Assembly (NCBI GenBank): GCA_029891385.1
Contig: CM057226.1
Coordinates: 92,264,977-92,328,976 of the forward strand
Source of the DNA: Erythroxylum novogranatense
Lineage: Eukaryota > Streptophyta > Magnoliopsida > Malpighiales > Erythroxylaceae
Reading direction: 5' to 3'
Length of the DNA stretch: 64,000 nucleotides
Position 1 is the first letter of the stretch. Each line of letters opens with the position of its first letter. This document shows positions 45,530 to 56,312 of this stretch, in pieces. Position numbers and translations under genes: made by a program. Below the pieces are notes generated by a model, which had not been told where the DNA came from, did no database searches, and worked only from the letters and a program-made list of their open reading frames with translations.

Positions 45530-48425
45530 ACTATTTTTCGATCAAAACATATGGGTATTTGATACGGTTGTGGCTCATACATATGAAATGATATGTAGGG
45601 CTTCAGGATGACAATGAGTACTCATAAAGGAGAACTAGACCTTCGTGTAGGTAATGCAAAGAAGAGTTGCTACATTAGTCAGAGACACTTATGTCTTGTC
45701 ACTCCCTAGTGGGCTTGTATTCAAATTGGATGATTGTCATTTTGTACTGCTTTAACAAAGAACATATTTTCTGCATTTCTTGTTTCAATAAATTTGGTTT
45801 CCATTGGACTTTTAGTAGCAATGGTTGTTCTATTAGTTGAATGGAATGCTCTATGCTCTTTGGTACATTATGCAATGGAATTGACATATTAGATATGTCA
45901 TATCCAGTTTTGAATGTCAATGACGCGAAAAGACATAATCGAGATAATTTAAAATCAACTTACTTATGGCATTGTCGACTTGGCCATATAAATGAGACAC
46001 GATCGCTAAGCTCCATAAGAGTGGCGCTTAGGGTCATTTGATTATGAATCATATGACACATGCGAATCTTGTTTATTAGGCAAGATGACCAAGTTATCCT
46101 TTAAGGGAAAGGGAAAACGAGTGAATGGAATATTAGACCTGATACATTTGGATGTATGTGGTCCGATGTCCATCCATGCCAGAAGTGGTTGTCTTTACTT
46201 CATTACTTTTATCGGTGATTATTCACGATATGGGTACCAGATTCGATGAGATACAAATCAAGCGCTTGAAAAGTTCAAATAATTCGTAAATGAAGTAGAA
46301 AACTAACTTGGTAAAAGTATGAATACATTACGATCTGATCGTGGTGGAAATTGCTTAGACCAACAGTTTTGGATTATCTTAGAAATAATGGGATTTTATC
46401 TCAGTACACTCCACCTTGCACGCCGCAGCACAATGGTGTGGCTGAAAGGAGATATCGAACCTTGTTAGACATGGTGCGATTAATGATAGGTTTTGCATAG
46501 TTTTTGGGGTATCGCTTTCGAGACAATTGCTTACTTGTTAAACAGAGTTCCATTAAAGATGCTTGATGTTACTCCATATGAGATGTGGACTAACTGAAAG
46601 CCCTATCTTTCTCGGTGAAAGTTTGGGGTTGTCACGCTTATGTAAGCGGACACGGTCAGATTAGCGATGCAAAGTCGACAAGTGTTTGTTCGTAGGATAT
46701 CGTGGGATATCAATTCTACCTTGCCGAGGAACAAAAGTTGTTTGTTTTAAAGCATGTTGTTTTCTTAGAGAAAGAGTTTCTTTTACAAGAGGACAGTGGG
46801 AGCAAAGTTGAACTTGAAGAAGTTCAAGATGCTCGAACAAACGCAGATCAATCGCTCGAACTCGCAAATCTGTAACTCATACGGATGAGGTAACAGTTCA
46901 ACCTTCTATTACACAAGAATTTCAGAGGTCACGAGGATACGCCTGTTCTGAGAGATATGGATTTCGGGGAAGCAGAATGACGTATTGCTCATACGAGATG
47001 ATGAGCCTACTACTTATGAAGAGGTTCAAAAGTTCAGAGTCTGAAAAATGGCTTTGTGCCATGAAATCTGAATGGATTCCATGTATGAAAACCAAGTATG
47101 GACTTTGGTTATTGCACGAAGGAATAAAGCCCAAAGGGTGCACATGGGTTTTCAAGAAGAAAACCGACATGGATGGTAATGTGATTACTTATAAAGCAAG
47201 GCTTGTGGCCAAAGGATTTAAATCGAGACAAGGAGTTGACTATGACGAGACCTTGACCCATAGCAATGCTTAAATCCATTAGGATACTCCTAGCCATTGT
47301 CACTCATTATGATTATGAGATATGAAAAATGGATGTGAAGATAGCTTTCCTGAATGGAAATCTTCCCGAGGATGTGTATATGACACAACCAGAGGACTTC
47401 ACCTCCTATGATGGCGAAATGGTATGCAAGCTTCAGAAATCCATGTATGGATTGAAGCAAGCATTCAGGAGTTGGAATATCCGTTTTGATGAGGTACTCA
47501 AAGAGCTTGGTTTCTCACAAAATTCGGATGTATATTGTGTGTATAAGAAGGTTCATGGGACTGCAATCGTATTCCTTGTGTTATAAGTAGATGACATGTT
47601 AATACTAGGAAAACGATGTCTCTGTGCTACAATCAGTTAAGATTTGGTTGTCCAAACATTTTGTCATGAAAGATCTTTGTGACGCAACTTATATCCTTGG
47701 GATAAAGATTTATAGAGATAGATCAAAGAGATTGCTTGGTCTTTCACAATCAACGTACATAGATAAGATGCTAAAGAGGTTTAGCATGGAACAATGTTAT
47801 GTACGAGACCCGATGTATCATATGCTCTAAGTGTTACGGCGGATACCAATCGGATCTTGGTGAGGGTCATGGGTGGCTGTCAAGAATATCCTCAAGTACT
47901 TGCGAAGCACTAAGGATGTTTTTTGACATATGGAGATGAAAATCTCCAGTGAGCGGCATACAAATGCCGCTTTAATCTGATAAGGATGATTCGAATCACG
48001 ATCGGGTTATATACATTCACACTGAACGACCTAGCGGTCAGTTGGAAAGAGTTCCAATCAAGAGAGGACCGCTGATTCAACAACCGAGGCAGAGTACATT
48101 GCCGCATCAGATGCAGCAAAGGAAGCAGTTTGGATAAAGAAGTTCATTTTGAACTTGATCCGTTCCTAGGCGTGATGGGCCCATAGGTTGTAGACAGGAT
48201 ACAATGGGGCTAGTGTGCGAGCAAAGGAACCAAGGTCTCATCAACGATTCGAACACGCACTCTACCGATTCCATCTGATTCGGTAGATCATCGATCGAGG
48301 TGATGTCCTAATAGAGAGAATTCCCACAGAGCAAAGTGTTGCTAATCTGTTGACAAAGCCATAGTCACAGAAGAATTGTGATTCTCATGGACGCGCTTAT
48401 GGTATTAGATACCAAGGCGATTGAC
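45530..48425 (+). pseudogene. copia-1a pol (protease, integrase, RT, RNase H), broken and partly deleted
   Basis: Recognisable in order: a damaged protease start (about 45555), integrase zinc segment WHCRLGHINETR...CESCLLGKMTK (about 45968-46095), catalytic region HLDVCGPM, ITFIGDYSRYG and HNGVAERRYRTLLDMVR (about 46147-46480), RT KARLVAKGF and MDVKIAFLNG (47190, 47329), SMYGLKQAFRSWN, and the active-site loop where Tyr has become a stop (L*VDDMLILG, about 47583). MKDLCDATYILGIK follows. About 100 codons between the connection region and RNase H (after 47810) are missing, and the RNase H tail (48060-48420) is frameshifted. Many point stops as well. Dead. Confidence 0.85.
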
Positions 48426-48430
48426 TTTAG

Positions 48431-48445
48431 GTCAAGTGGGAGATT
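48431..48445 (+). promoter_or_regulatory. copia-1a polypurine tract
   Basis: GTCAAGTGGGAGATT precedes the LTR start TGTAAGTG at 48446. Confidence 0.8.
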
Positions 48446-50375
48446 TGTAAGTGTAAGTCGACTTGTACCATGTGTAAGTCGACTTATGCTTGCTCGGTAC
48501 TGATAAGTCGCCTTGTTCACCAGTGTAAGTCGACTTATGGATGTCCAGTACTGTTAGATTGTTAGAGTAGTGTCGTAAAGGCAATCCCCTTTAGCGCGTT
48601 TTATTCAAAGTCATGTATAGACTTTATGAATAAATAAAGAAAGGCATATTTCATTAATTTGATATTCATGAACAGTGTTTATGAATTGATTGGATCTTTA
48701 ATCGAATTAATGAAGTCCATGATATATGACATAGCATGAAGGAAATTATGATGTGATCATACTACCGAGATTCCTATCATGTGCAATTATGTCAAGATCT
48801 AAATTCTCCTAGTCATAGGATTAATGAGGCCGACATCATTAATCGGATGACTAACACATGTCATATTCCTTGATTGGATCAGCGGTGGATCTCGTAAGCT
48901 GTAAATATGAGATATTTAGAGTTGACATGTGGATGCTTACTAGCGGTAGTAAGTACATTGATGACCCGCCATGAGATCCTCACATGGATATCTTCTTCTA
49001 GTGTCGCGATAATCTCATCATAAGAATGGTGCAAGTATCCTTAGACTCGAGGTACTCGAGGATATCTTGATCTTGATTACGTGCTTTGACTCCATTCCTT
49101 GTTGCCTTCCGAGGTCGCTCATAGGGTGGTGCTTGGGTACAACTTGAGGTATTCAAGGTAATTGAGTAGTCAATAAAGGATTCACCACTTCGGATTAGCG
49201 TAAGAGATACCCGTGGCCTCTTGTTGGGATCATTACTTGTAAGGTGACCGGCAAATATGTCATGAAGAGTGTCCTCATTGACATATGGAGTAATGAGTCT
49301 GGGGCGAGAACTAATATCACTTGGGCTAGACTCGGTCTAGTGAGAGTTGACACTTTGACCATACTCATAACCAAGTGGGGTATAGGATGGTGAAAGGACG
49401 AATTGCACAGAATTGTCTATGGAAGGGTTCGTGATCCGTTCGTGATGAATTCATCAAACCGATTACTTTCCAGGTCAATTGGGGTCATGATGTGTTGCTA
49501 GACGTCGCTCATGACTTGCTCAGCATTAATTGTTAATCTAAGTGGCCAACATAACCGGAACCCAAAAGGTCACACGATAAGAGTGATTCGAGAATTTGTA
49601 AAATAGTAATTGGACAGAGTTCCAATTATTGGAGAGCATTAGGATTAAATGGATCCCGATGAGATCGGGATATGTCCCGATGAGATCGCGACATCGATAT
49701 TGCTAAGAAAGGTCTCCGGGCGTTTTGATCGGGGCCCGAGAGTTTGGTAGGACCGACCCCAGTTGGACTGGACCTTAACAATTATATATTGATTAATTAA
49801 TTAATTAATTAATTAATTAATATATTTATTTGCCATGTGCGTTGGAATGGGAAAAGGAAGAAGATAAAGGTTTTGAAAAGTCAAAACCATTATTAGTTTA
49901 TTCCTTTAAGGCATCCACGTGGATGGCCTTCCACTCACATGATTTATTGTCTTTAAAATATTATAGACATATATATATGAGAGTTGAGAAGTAGATGGTC
50001 GAGAGGTTCATCGGTTTTGAGAAGACAAAGCTTTACTTAATGGTTAAGGTTAAAGCTTAGAAATAAGATTTCAAGTTTCCTCTCAAGCAACCATCGATTC
50101 TTCTTCTTCTCCAACGTTGATTCCTAGCTCTCCAAGGACAAAGGTAAGGTCTAGCAGTCTTTAATTTGTTCTAGCTATTCCCGGGTCAAAGGGGTTTGTC
50201 CCGGTTAGGTTTTCTGATCTCTGCGTGGATACCTTTAGAGATAGTCTCTATTGGCTATTTAGGTTTGAGTCTTCATACCGACACATAGATCCTGGCCTTC
50301 GGGAAGGTCCCGGCGACAAAAGTTTTTATTTTCCGCACCTTGTACATGTGATGTACATCCCGGGATTTTCCTACA
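48446..50375 (+). repeat. copia-1a 3' LTR
   Basis: Same sequence as 40732-42680 with scattered substitutions and many one-base indels. It ends TTCCTACA at 50375, followed by the target duplication AAATA. Confidence 0.93.
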
Positions 50376-50380
50376 AAATA

Positions 50381-51450
50381 CTTGCGCAATCTGTGATGAG
50401 AGTTGTATATGTTGAAGTCCTCTTTCTATTCATCTATAGAACGTCTGAATCCGAGTTTTGTACAGAAAGTTATACCCTTCGTCTTAGTATGACGTCAGCT
50501 TCGTCTTAGTTTGGCTAGAACATATTGTCGTCCAAATTTGATCCTCTAGATGACAGAATTGGTCTTTGAGGTCTTCATGAGAGTTGTATATCTTGAAGTC
50601 CTTTTTCTATTCATCTATAGAATGTCTGAATCTGAGTTCTTTATAGAAATTTATACCCTTCGTCTTAGTATGACGTCAGCTTCGTCTTAGTTTGCCTGGA
50701 ACATCTTCTCATCCAAATTTCATCCTTTAGATGAAAGAATTGGTCTTTTAGGTCTTCATGAGAGTTGTAGATCTTGAAGTTTTCTTTCTATTCATATATA
50801 GAACATCTGAATCTGATTTATGTATAGAAAGTTATACCCTTCTTCTGAGTATGACGTCTGCTTCGTCTGAGTATGACGTCTACTTCGTCTGAGTATGACA
50901 TCATCTTCCTCTTAGTTTGGCTAGAACATCTTCTGGTCAAAATTTGATCCTCTAGATGACATAATTGGTGTTTGAGGTCTTCATGAGAGTTGTATATCTT
51001 GAAGTCCTCTTTCTATTCATCTATAGAATGTCTAAATCTGAGTTTTTTTACAGAAAATTTTACCCTTCATTTTAGTATGACGTCAGCATCGTCTTAGTTT
51101 GGCTAGAACATCTTCTGGTCAAAATTTGATCCTCTAGATGACAGAATTGTGTTTGAGATCTTCATGGGAGTTGTATATCTTGAAGTCCTTTTTCTATTCA
51201 TATATGGAATGTCTAAATCCAAGTTTTGTACAGAAAGTTTTACCCTTCGTCTTAGTATGACGTTAGCATCGTCTTAGTATTCCGTCAGCATCGTCTTAGT
51301 TTGGCTAGAACATATTCTCGTTCAAATTTGATCCTCTAGATGACAGAATTGGTCTTTGAAGTCATCATGAGAGTTGCTAGATGGTGAAATTAGTTCTCAG
51401 GGTCTTCATGAAAATTGTAGATCCTGAAGTCCTCTTTCTATTTATGCAAA
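50381..51450. repeat. ~180-230-bp tandem modules alternating with CTTCGTCTTAG/TGACGTCA
   Basis: Five units share 'TTGATCCTCTAGATGACAGA', 'GTCTTCATGAGAGTTGTA' and 'TACAGAAAGTTATACCC' phrases. After each comes CTTCGTCTTAGTATGACGTCAGC or a variant. The module resembles those in the LARD LTRs. Confidence 0.8.
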
Positions 51451-51596
51451 GAAAACCTTAATCTAGAGAAAGTTGTGGTTAATGTATTGAAACAGGCTTT
51501 GTATGGTTAGGGCAAGTACTACTTATGTGTTTTGTTTTCGAATGCTGGCTTCGAAAGTGGGGCACAACATAGTAGATGTGTATAATATCCTACATA

Positions 51597-53050
51597 ATCA
51601 CAGATTAATTATTATTATACTGTACTTGTTCATTGCATATTTGTTTTAATTGATATCATAATTATGTTATATTATAATATAAGAAACAATTTTCTAAATT
51701 CAATCGCATCCTCTTAGTTTCTGCTTCGTCTTAGTCGTCTCACTTTTTTCTCGATGCTGCCTCTTTTTTGTGCTTACTTTTATCATCGTCCTTCGTCTTA
51801 GTTTAACTTCCCTTCGTCTTAGTTTCGTTTCTGCTTCCGCCTCGTTTTGACTTTCACTGATTCGTCTCATTTTGGTTTCCCATCCTTCGTCTTACTTTGC
51901 TTCAGCCTTGTCAGATTATACGTCTTATTTTACCTCCTACGCTTCGACTTATTTTTCTGTCCCCGCTTCGTCTTATTTTTGCCCTTCCTTTTATGTTTGT
52001 CTTTGTCCTTCGCTTTAATTTTTTTCTGCCTTCGTCTTTGTTTGACTTCCTCTTCATGTTTCTATGACTTCTGGTTGTGACGGATTAATTAGTATTATAC
52101 TGTACTTGTTCATTGCATATTTGTTTTAATTGATATCATAATTATGTTATATTATAACATAAGAAAAGCTTTTCTAAATTCAATCGCATCCTCTTAGTTT
52201 CTGCTTCGTCTTAGTCGTCTCACTTTTGTCTTGATGTTGCCTCTTTTTTGTGCTTACTTTTATCACCGTCCTTTGTCTTATTTTAACTTCCCCTTTGTCT
52301 TAGTTTCACTTCTGCTTCTGCTTCTGCCTCGCTTTGACTTTCATTGTTTCGTCTCATTTTGGTTTCCCCTCTTTTGTTTTACTTTGCTTCAGCCTTGTCA
52401 GATTATACGTCTTATTTTACCTCCTACGCTTCAACTTATTTTTCTGTCCCCGCTTCGTCTTATTTTTTCCCTTCCTCTTATTTTTGTCTTTGTTCTTCGC
52501 TTTAATTTTTTTCTGCCTTCGTCTTAGTTTGACTTCCGCTTCATGTTTCTATGACTTCTGGTTGCGACGGATTAATTAGTATTATACTGTACTTGTTCAT
52601 TGCATATTTGTTTTAATTGATATCATAATTATGTTATATTATAATATAAGAAACGCTTTTCTAAATTCAACCGCATCCTCTTAGTTTCTACTTCGTCTTA
52701 GTCGTCTCATTTTTGTCTCGACGCTGCCTCTTTTTTGTGCTTACTTTTATCACCGTCCTTCGTCTTAGTTTAACTTCCCCTTCGTCTTAGTTTTGCTTCT
52801 GCTTCCGCCTCGCTTTGACTTTCACTGCTTCTGACCATTCTGGTTTCCCCTCCTTCTTCTTACTTTGCTTCAGCCTTGTCAGATTATACATCTTATTTTA
52901 CCTCCTACGCTTCGACTTATTTTGCTATCCCCGCTTCGTCTTATTTTTACCCTTCATCTTATTTTTGTATTTTTCCTTCGCCTTAATTTTTTTTCTGCCT
53001 TCGTCTTAGTTTGACTTTTGCTTCATGTTTCTATGACTTCTGGTTGCGTC
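51597..53050. repeat. ~480-bp tandem repeat, three copies, CT-rich
   Basis: Copies are marked by TGTACTTGTTCATTGCAT at 51621, 52101 and 52588 (480 and 487 bp apart). Each is an AT-rich half followed by a pyrimidine half full of CTTCGTCTTA, the complement of the 38.5-39.5 kb minisatellite. ORFs here are Leu/Phe/Ser-rich frames through the repeat. Confidence 0.88.
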
Positions 53051-53665
53051 TCACTTTAATGTTTTCCCATATTTATGCATCACTTTTGTCTCCACGCTGA
53101 CTATTGTTTTTTTTTTAACTTTTTATCACCTCCTTTGGTCTCGTCTTTTTTCTATGATCGTAGTTTGACTTTTTTGTCATCTTAGTTTGACTCTGCTTCG
53201 TCTTTGTTTCTATCGTCTGATGTTTTACTTCTCCGCTTCGTCTCGATTTTGCCTATCCACTTCGTCTTACTTTTGAGTTACTTTTATCTGTGCAGTTATG
53301 TCTTACTTTTGCCTCTGCGTTTATAAAAAGCCAATTATCGTTTCAATTATTTAATTAGTTAACTATATGATAATCATTAATACGGAGATGTAAATTTTTA
53401 GCTCCTTAACGCACTTAACAATACTTGTTCATTGCATATTTGTTTCTATTGATATCATAATTATGTTATAATATAAAAAACATTTTTCTAAATTCAACCG
53501 GTGCCTCTTGTTGTTGCTTACTTTTATCACCGCCCTTCGTCTTACTTTCACTTCCGCTTCGTCTTTGTTTCGCTTCTGCTTCTGCCTCAGTTTGGCTTTC
53601 ACTGCTTCGTCTAATTTTGGTTTGCCCTGCTTCCTCTTACTCTTGTTCTATTTGATCGGTTGATA
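53051..53665. repeat. Diverged continuation of the CT-rich repeat
   Basis: Further CGTCTTA/CGTCTCA pyrimidine units, then a partial fourth copy of the AT half at about 53421-53510. Confidence 0.7.
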
Positions 53666-53675
53666 GCAGTGCTGT

Positions 53676-54145
53676 GATCACACAACATTGAGATGTGTTT
53701 TTCTTGTATGGAATAATCTTCTAACTACTATAATAATGTCGAATCATGCTAATAAAGTATTGTAAAAGTAATCAAACCTAAGCAGAATTAGAGAAGAAGA
53801 GGACCATAACAGAGATTGACGTCTCAATTGACAGGCGATAGATTTCTTGAGACTGCCAAAATTTTTTACTTGTGGCAAAGAAAGACACGGTAACCCCCTA
53901 AATGTATGAACCAGACATTGAGATGTGTTTTTTTTTATCGAATAATCTTGTAACTGCTATAATAATGTCGAATCCTGCCAATAACGTATTGCAGAAGTAA
54001 GCAGACGTTAGGAGAATTAGAGAAGAAGAGGACCAGAACAGAGATTGACGTTTCAATTGATAGGTGATAGATTTCTGGAGACTGTCTAAATTTAGAGAAT
54101 TAGAGAAGAAGAGGACCAGAACAGAGATCAACGTTTCAATTGATA
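53676..54145. repeat. Direct repeats of a ~180-230-bp unit
   Basis: The 'CATTGAGATGTGTTTTT...AATAATCTT' phrase occurs at about 53687 and 53917. 'GAGAAGAAGAGGACCA(T/G)AACAG' recurs near 53790, 54020 and 54104, the last as a short partial copy. Confidence 0.75.
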
Positions 54146-54159
54146 GGTAATTGACCGCG

Positions 54160-56030
54160 TGTCGTAACGCTAATCAAAATTAAAATAACTAGACTACTAC
54201 TGTAGCAGCGGCAAGTCTAGGTCGATCCCACAGAGAGTGTGTGTAAAGTTTATGAAATGAAAATAACTGGTATTTACACCAAATGAGGGGTTTTGGATTT
54301 TTAAAGATGAAAATTAAAATAAAACTAACTAATAAAAACAAAACAAAGTAAACATGCAATAAAATGAAAAATGTGGGGAATTCGGTAGGAATCCGGTTCT
54401 TCGGTTCAATCTCAGCCTACACTCTGATTAAACATATTTTATTAATTTGTTGTTCTTTGACCTCTCCTAGAAATTATTAATCGTGGATTAAAAATTAACC
54501 CGAGTTTTCCCTTAGGTTTTGTTTAATCAAGATACGATCATTAATTAAACCTAACCACCTAACAACTTAGGATACAATCTCTAGATTTAATTAGGCAGTA
54601 GCATTACGAATTAGGAAAACCGATTAATCAAGACAACAACCACATACGTTCGGATCATTTAACCTAGGTCATGTTATCCCTAATGATTATGACTCATTAG
54701 TCGCTACACATGAATTTCAACACAACAATTACGGATTATATTAAAATTCTAGCAATGGGTTTGAAATTGACAATTCAATGAACACATTAAAATTATCAAA
54801 TCAGAATGTCCAATAGGTTCATACAAAAATAACCGAATAACAATGAAAATTTGATTATCCATACACAAAACCCAAATTAGTTAACATCGGATAACACAAT
54901 CAATTTCTAATAAGAGAAAGAAACAACAAAATAATTAAAATAATACTTAACCCGAGTCGTCGGCGTCGATTTAACCTCCAAACTGGTGTCGGAATGTTTA
55001 GCTCTTCATAGGTCTTTTCCAGAAAATAGTTTCAGCCCCTATTTTATATCATCAACTGAATATCCCTTTGAATCTCCTTCACGCAGCTTCTCACAATTTT
55101 ACTGTTCATTGTCCAAGTCCTCTACTGTTGATGATTGGACAATTTAATGTTGTATCTTCCTTTGTGTTGTTCTCCTATCCAGCGCCAGCGCCAACATCCA
55201 TGCTTGCGCCTTCGTCCAGCGCCAGCTCCCTTCAGCTGCGAGCCACAAGCCGCAAGCCTCCAACCCTCTGCGTAGCTCACGCCCACGCTTGCGCTAGCAC
55301 CGTCCCCCTCAGCTGTTGCTTGTTTTATTCTTCCTTCTACTATTGCTTGACAAGACCAATAAGGGTCTCCTAAACCTAAAACATTTGCTCCCCTCATTCT
55401 GCCTTCAAAACGACGCTTGTCTCTGCACTCCACTTGCGTTTTGCTTGTTTCCATGCTGTGCGACGCTGCGTCTTGGAGTAAAACGCTGCTTCCTGATGCG
55501 TGATTCAAATCTTCCTTGTACTGTGCGTCTTGAGTAAGACGCAGACGTTTTACTCAAAACGTTGTGCTGCCTCTTGTTTTATTCTACTGTGCCTTATGCC
55601 TCCAGCCTGCGTGTTGCCTCACAACTGTGCGTTTTTTTTTATAAAACGCGCAGCATCTGCCTCATTTAAAACCACTTCCTTCATGCTTCCTTCACTCTCT
55701 TCAAGCTTCAATTGTGCTGCTAATAATTCACATAATTACATGCAAATTTCATGCACCCGAGTGATGATTTCCAGCAGCCCTATTCCATGAATTTTATGTT
55801 TTATTTTGTCTTCTCTTGCTCCAATATTCATCATTTTTGTTCGACGACGACAAGTGAACATGAGTCTTCATAAATAACCCAAAATGCAATACTTTCGACT
55901 CACTTTAATTTCTTTGCTCCAAAATTGTACCTAAAATAATATATGAATTAAAGTGAGTATCTTAAACATTTTTATATCAATAATCTCTAAGTGTAAATGA
56001 TTAAAAATATCAACAATTAAGCACATATCA
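54160..56030 (-). repeat. Putative gypsy-type LTR (minus strand)
   Basis: In minus sense it would start TGATATGTGC at 56030 after a purine stretch (AAGTGTAGGGGAAAT, 56031-56045) and end GTTACGACA at 54160. The upstream phrase GAGGATGGTCAAAAGC before the purine run, and a GATCCCAC-containing phrase near the LTR end (plus strand 54213-54230), resemble Athila/Tat-type elements as I recall them. No second LTR or pol is in the window, because gypsy-C interrupts at 56313. It contains a GC-rich palindrome cluster (55180-55650). Confidence 0.4.
55180..55650. repeat. GC-rich hairpin cluster inside the putative LTR
   Basis: Repeated CAGCGCCAGC and GCAAGC/GCGAGC units, then GCGTCTTGAGTAAGACGC (55525-55542), ACGTTTTACTCAAAACGT (55545-55562) and GCGTTTTTTTT/ATAAAACGC (about 55629-55648). 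ORFs of 73-128 codons overlap here on both strands, without domain. Confidence 0.6.
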
Positions 56031-56312
56031 ATTTCCCCTACACTTAGCTTTTGACCATCCTCGTGCAAAACATCAAAATTAAGCTCAAAGATCTGAAACT
56101 TTTACTCAATTCCCATATTTTCCAAGACAATATAATCATAAACAAAGATGAATAACTTTTAAAAATCATAGAAAGAAATCAACATTCCAAGCTTTTACTC
56201 ATGATCAATCAACATTCAATATCTTCAAAAACCGAGCAATCTAATGGTAGACTCAAAAAATGTGTTTAACAAAAATATATCAAAGGGTACTCTCAACACC
56301 ATTCATGAACAT
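56031..56312. other. Flank between the putative LTR and gypsy-C
   Basis: AT-rich. In minus sense it is the 3' end of the internal region of the element whose LTR is at 54160-56030. The last bases before gypsy-C are AACAT, the expected target duplication. No coding sequence recognised. Confidence 0.35.

Larger units (their letters stand above)
40732..50375 (+). mobile_element. copia-1a, complete but decayed Ty1/copia element
   Basis: The element is 9.64 kb: LTRs 40732-42680 and 48446-50375, internal region 42681-48445. AAATA flanks it on both sides (40727-40731 and 50376-50380), a perfect 5-bp target duplication. It has a tRNA-Met primer-binding site at 42682-42693, a long 2-kb leader before gag, and gag-protease-integrase-RT-RNase H order. 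All coding parts are disrupted, so it cannot move by itself. It interrupts the TAAGACGA minisatellite and acidic-ORF region. Confidence 0.93.

Noticed and set aside
51847..53009. Hydrophobic 64-98 aa ORFs resembling membrane proteins
   Set aside because: The pyrimidine-rich 480-bp repeat translates to Leu/Phe/Ser in any frame; the ORFs repeat with the unit.
55122..55508. 128-aa minus-strand ORF as a gene
   Set aside because: It crosses the GC-rich hairpin cluster, overlaps ORFs on the other strand, and shows only repeat-derived Gly/Ala/Arg composition.
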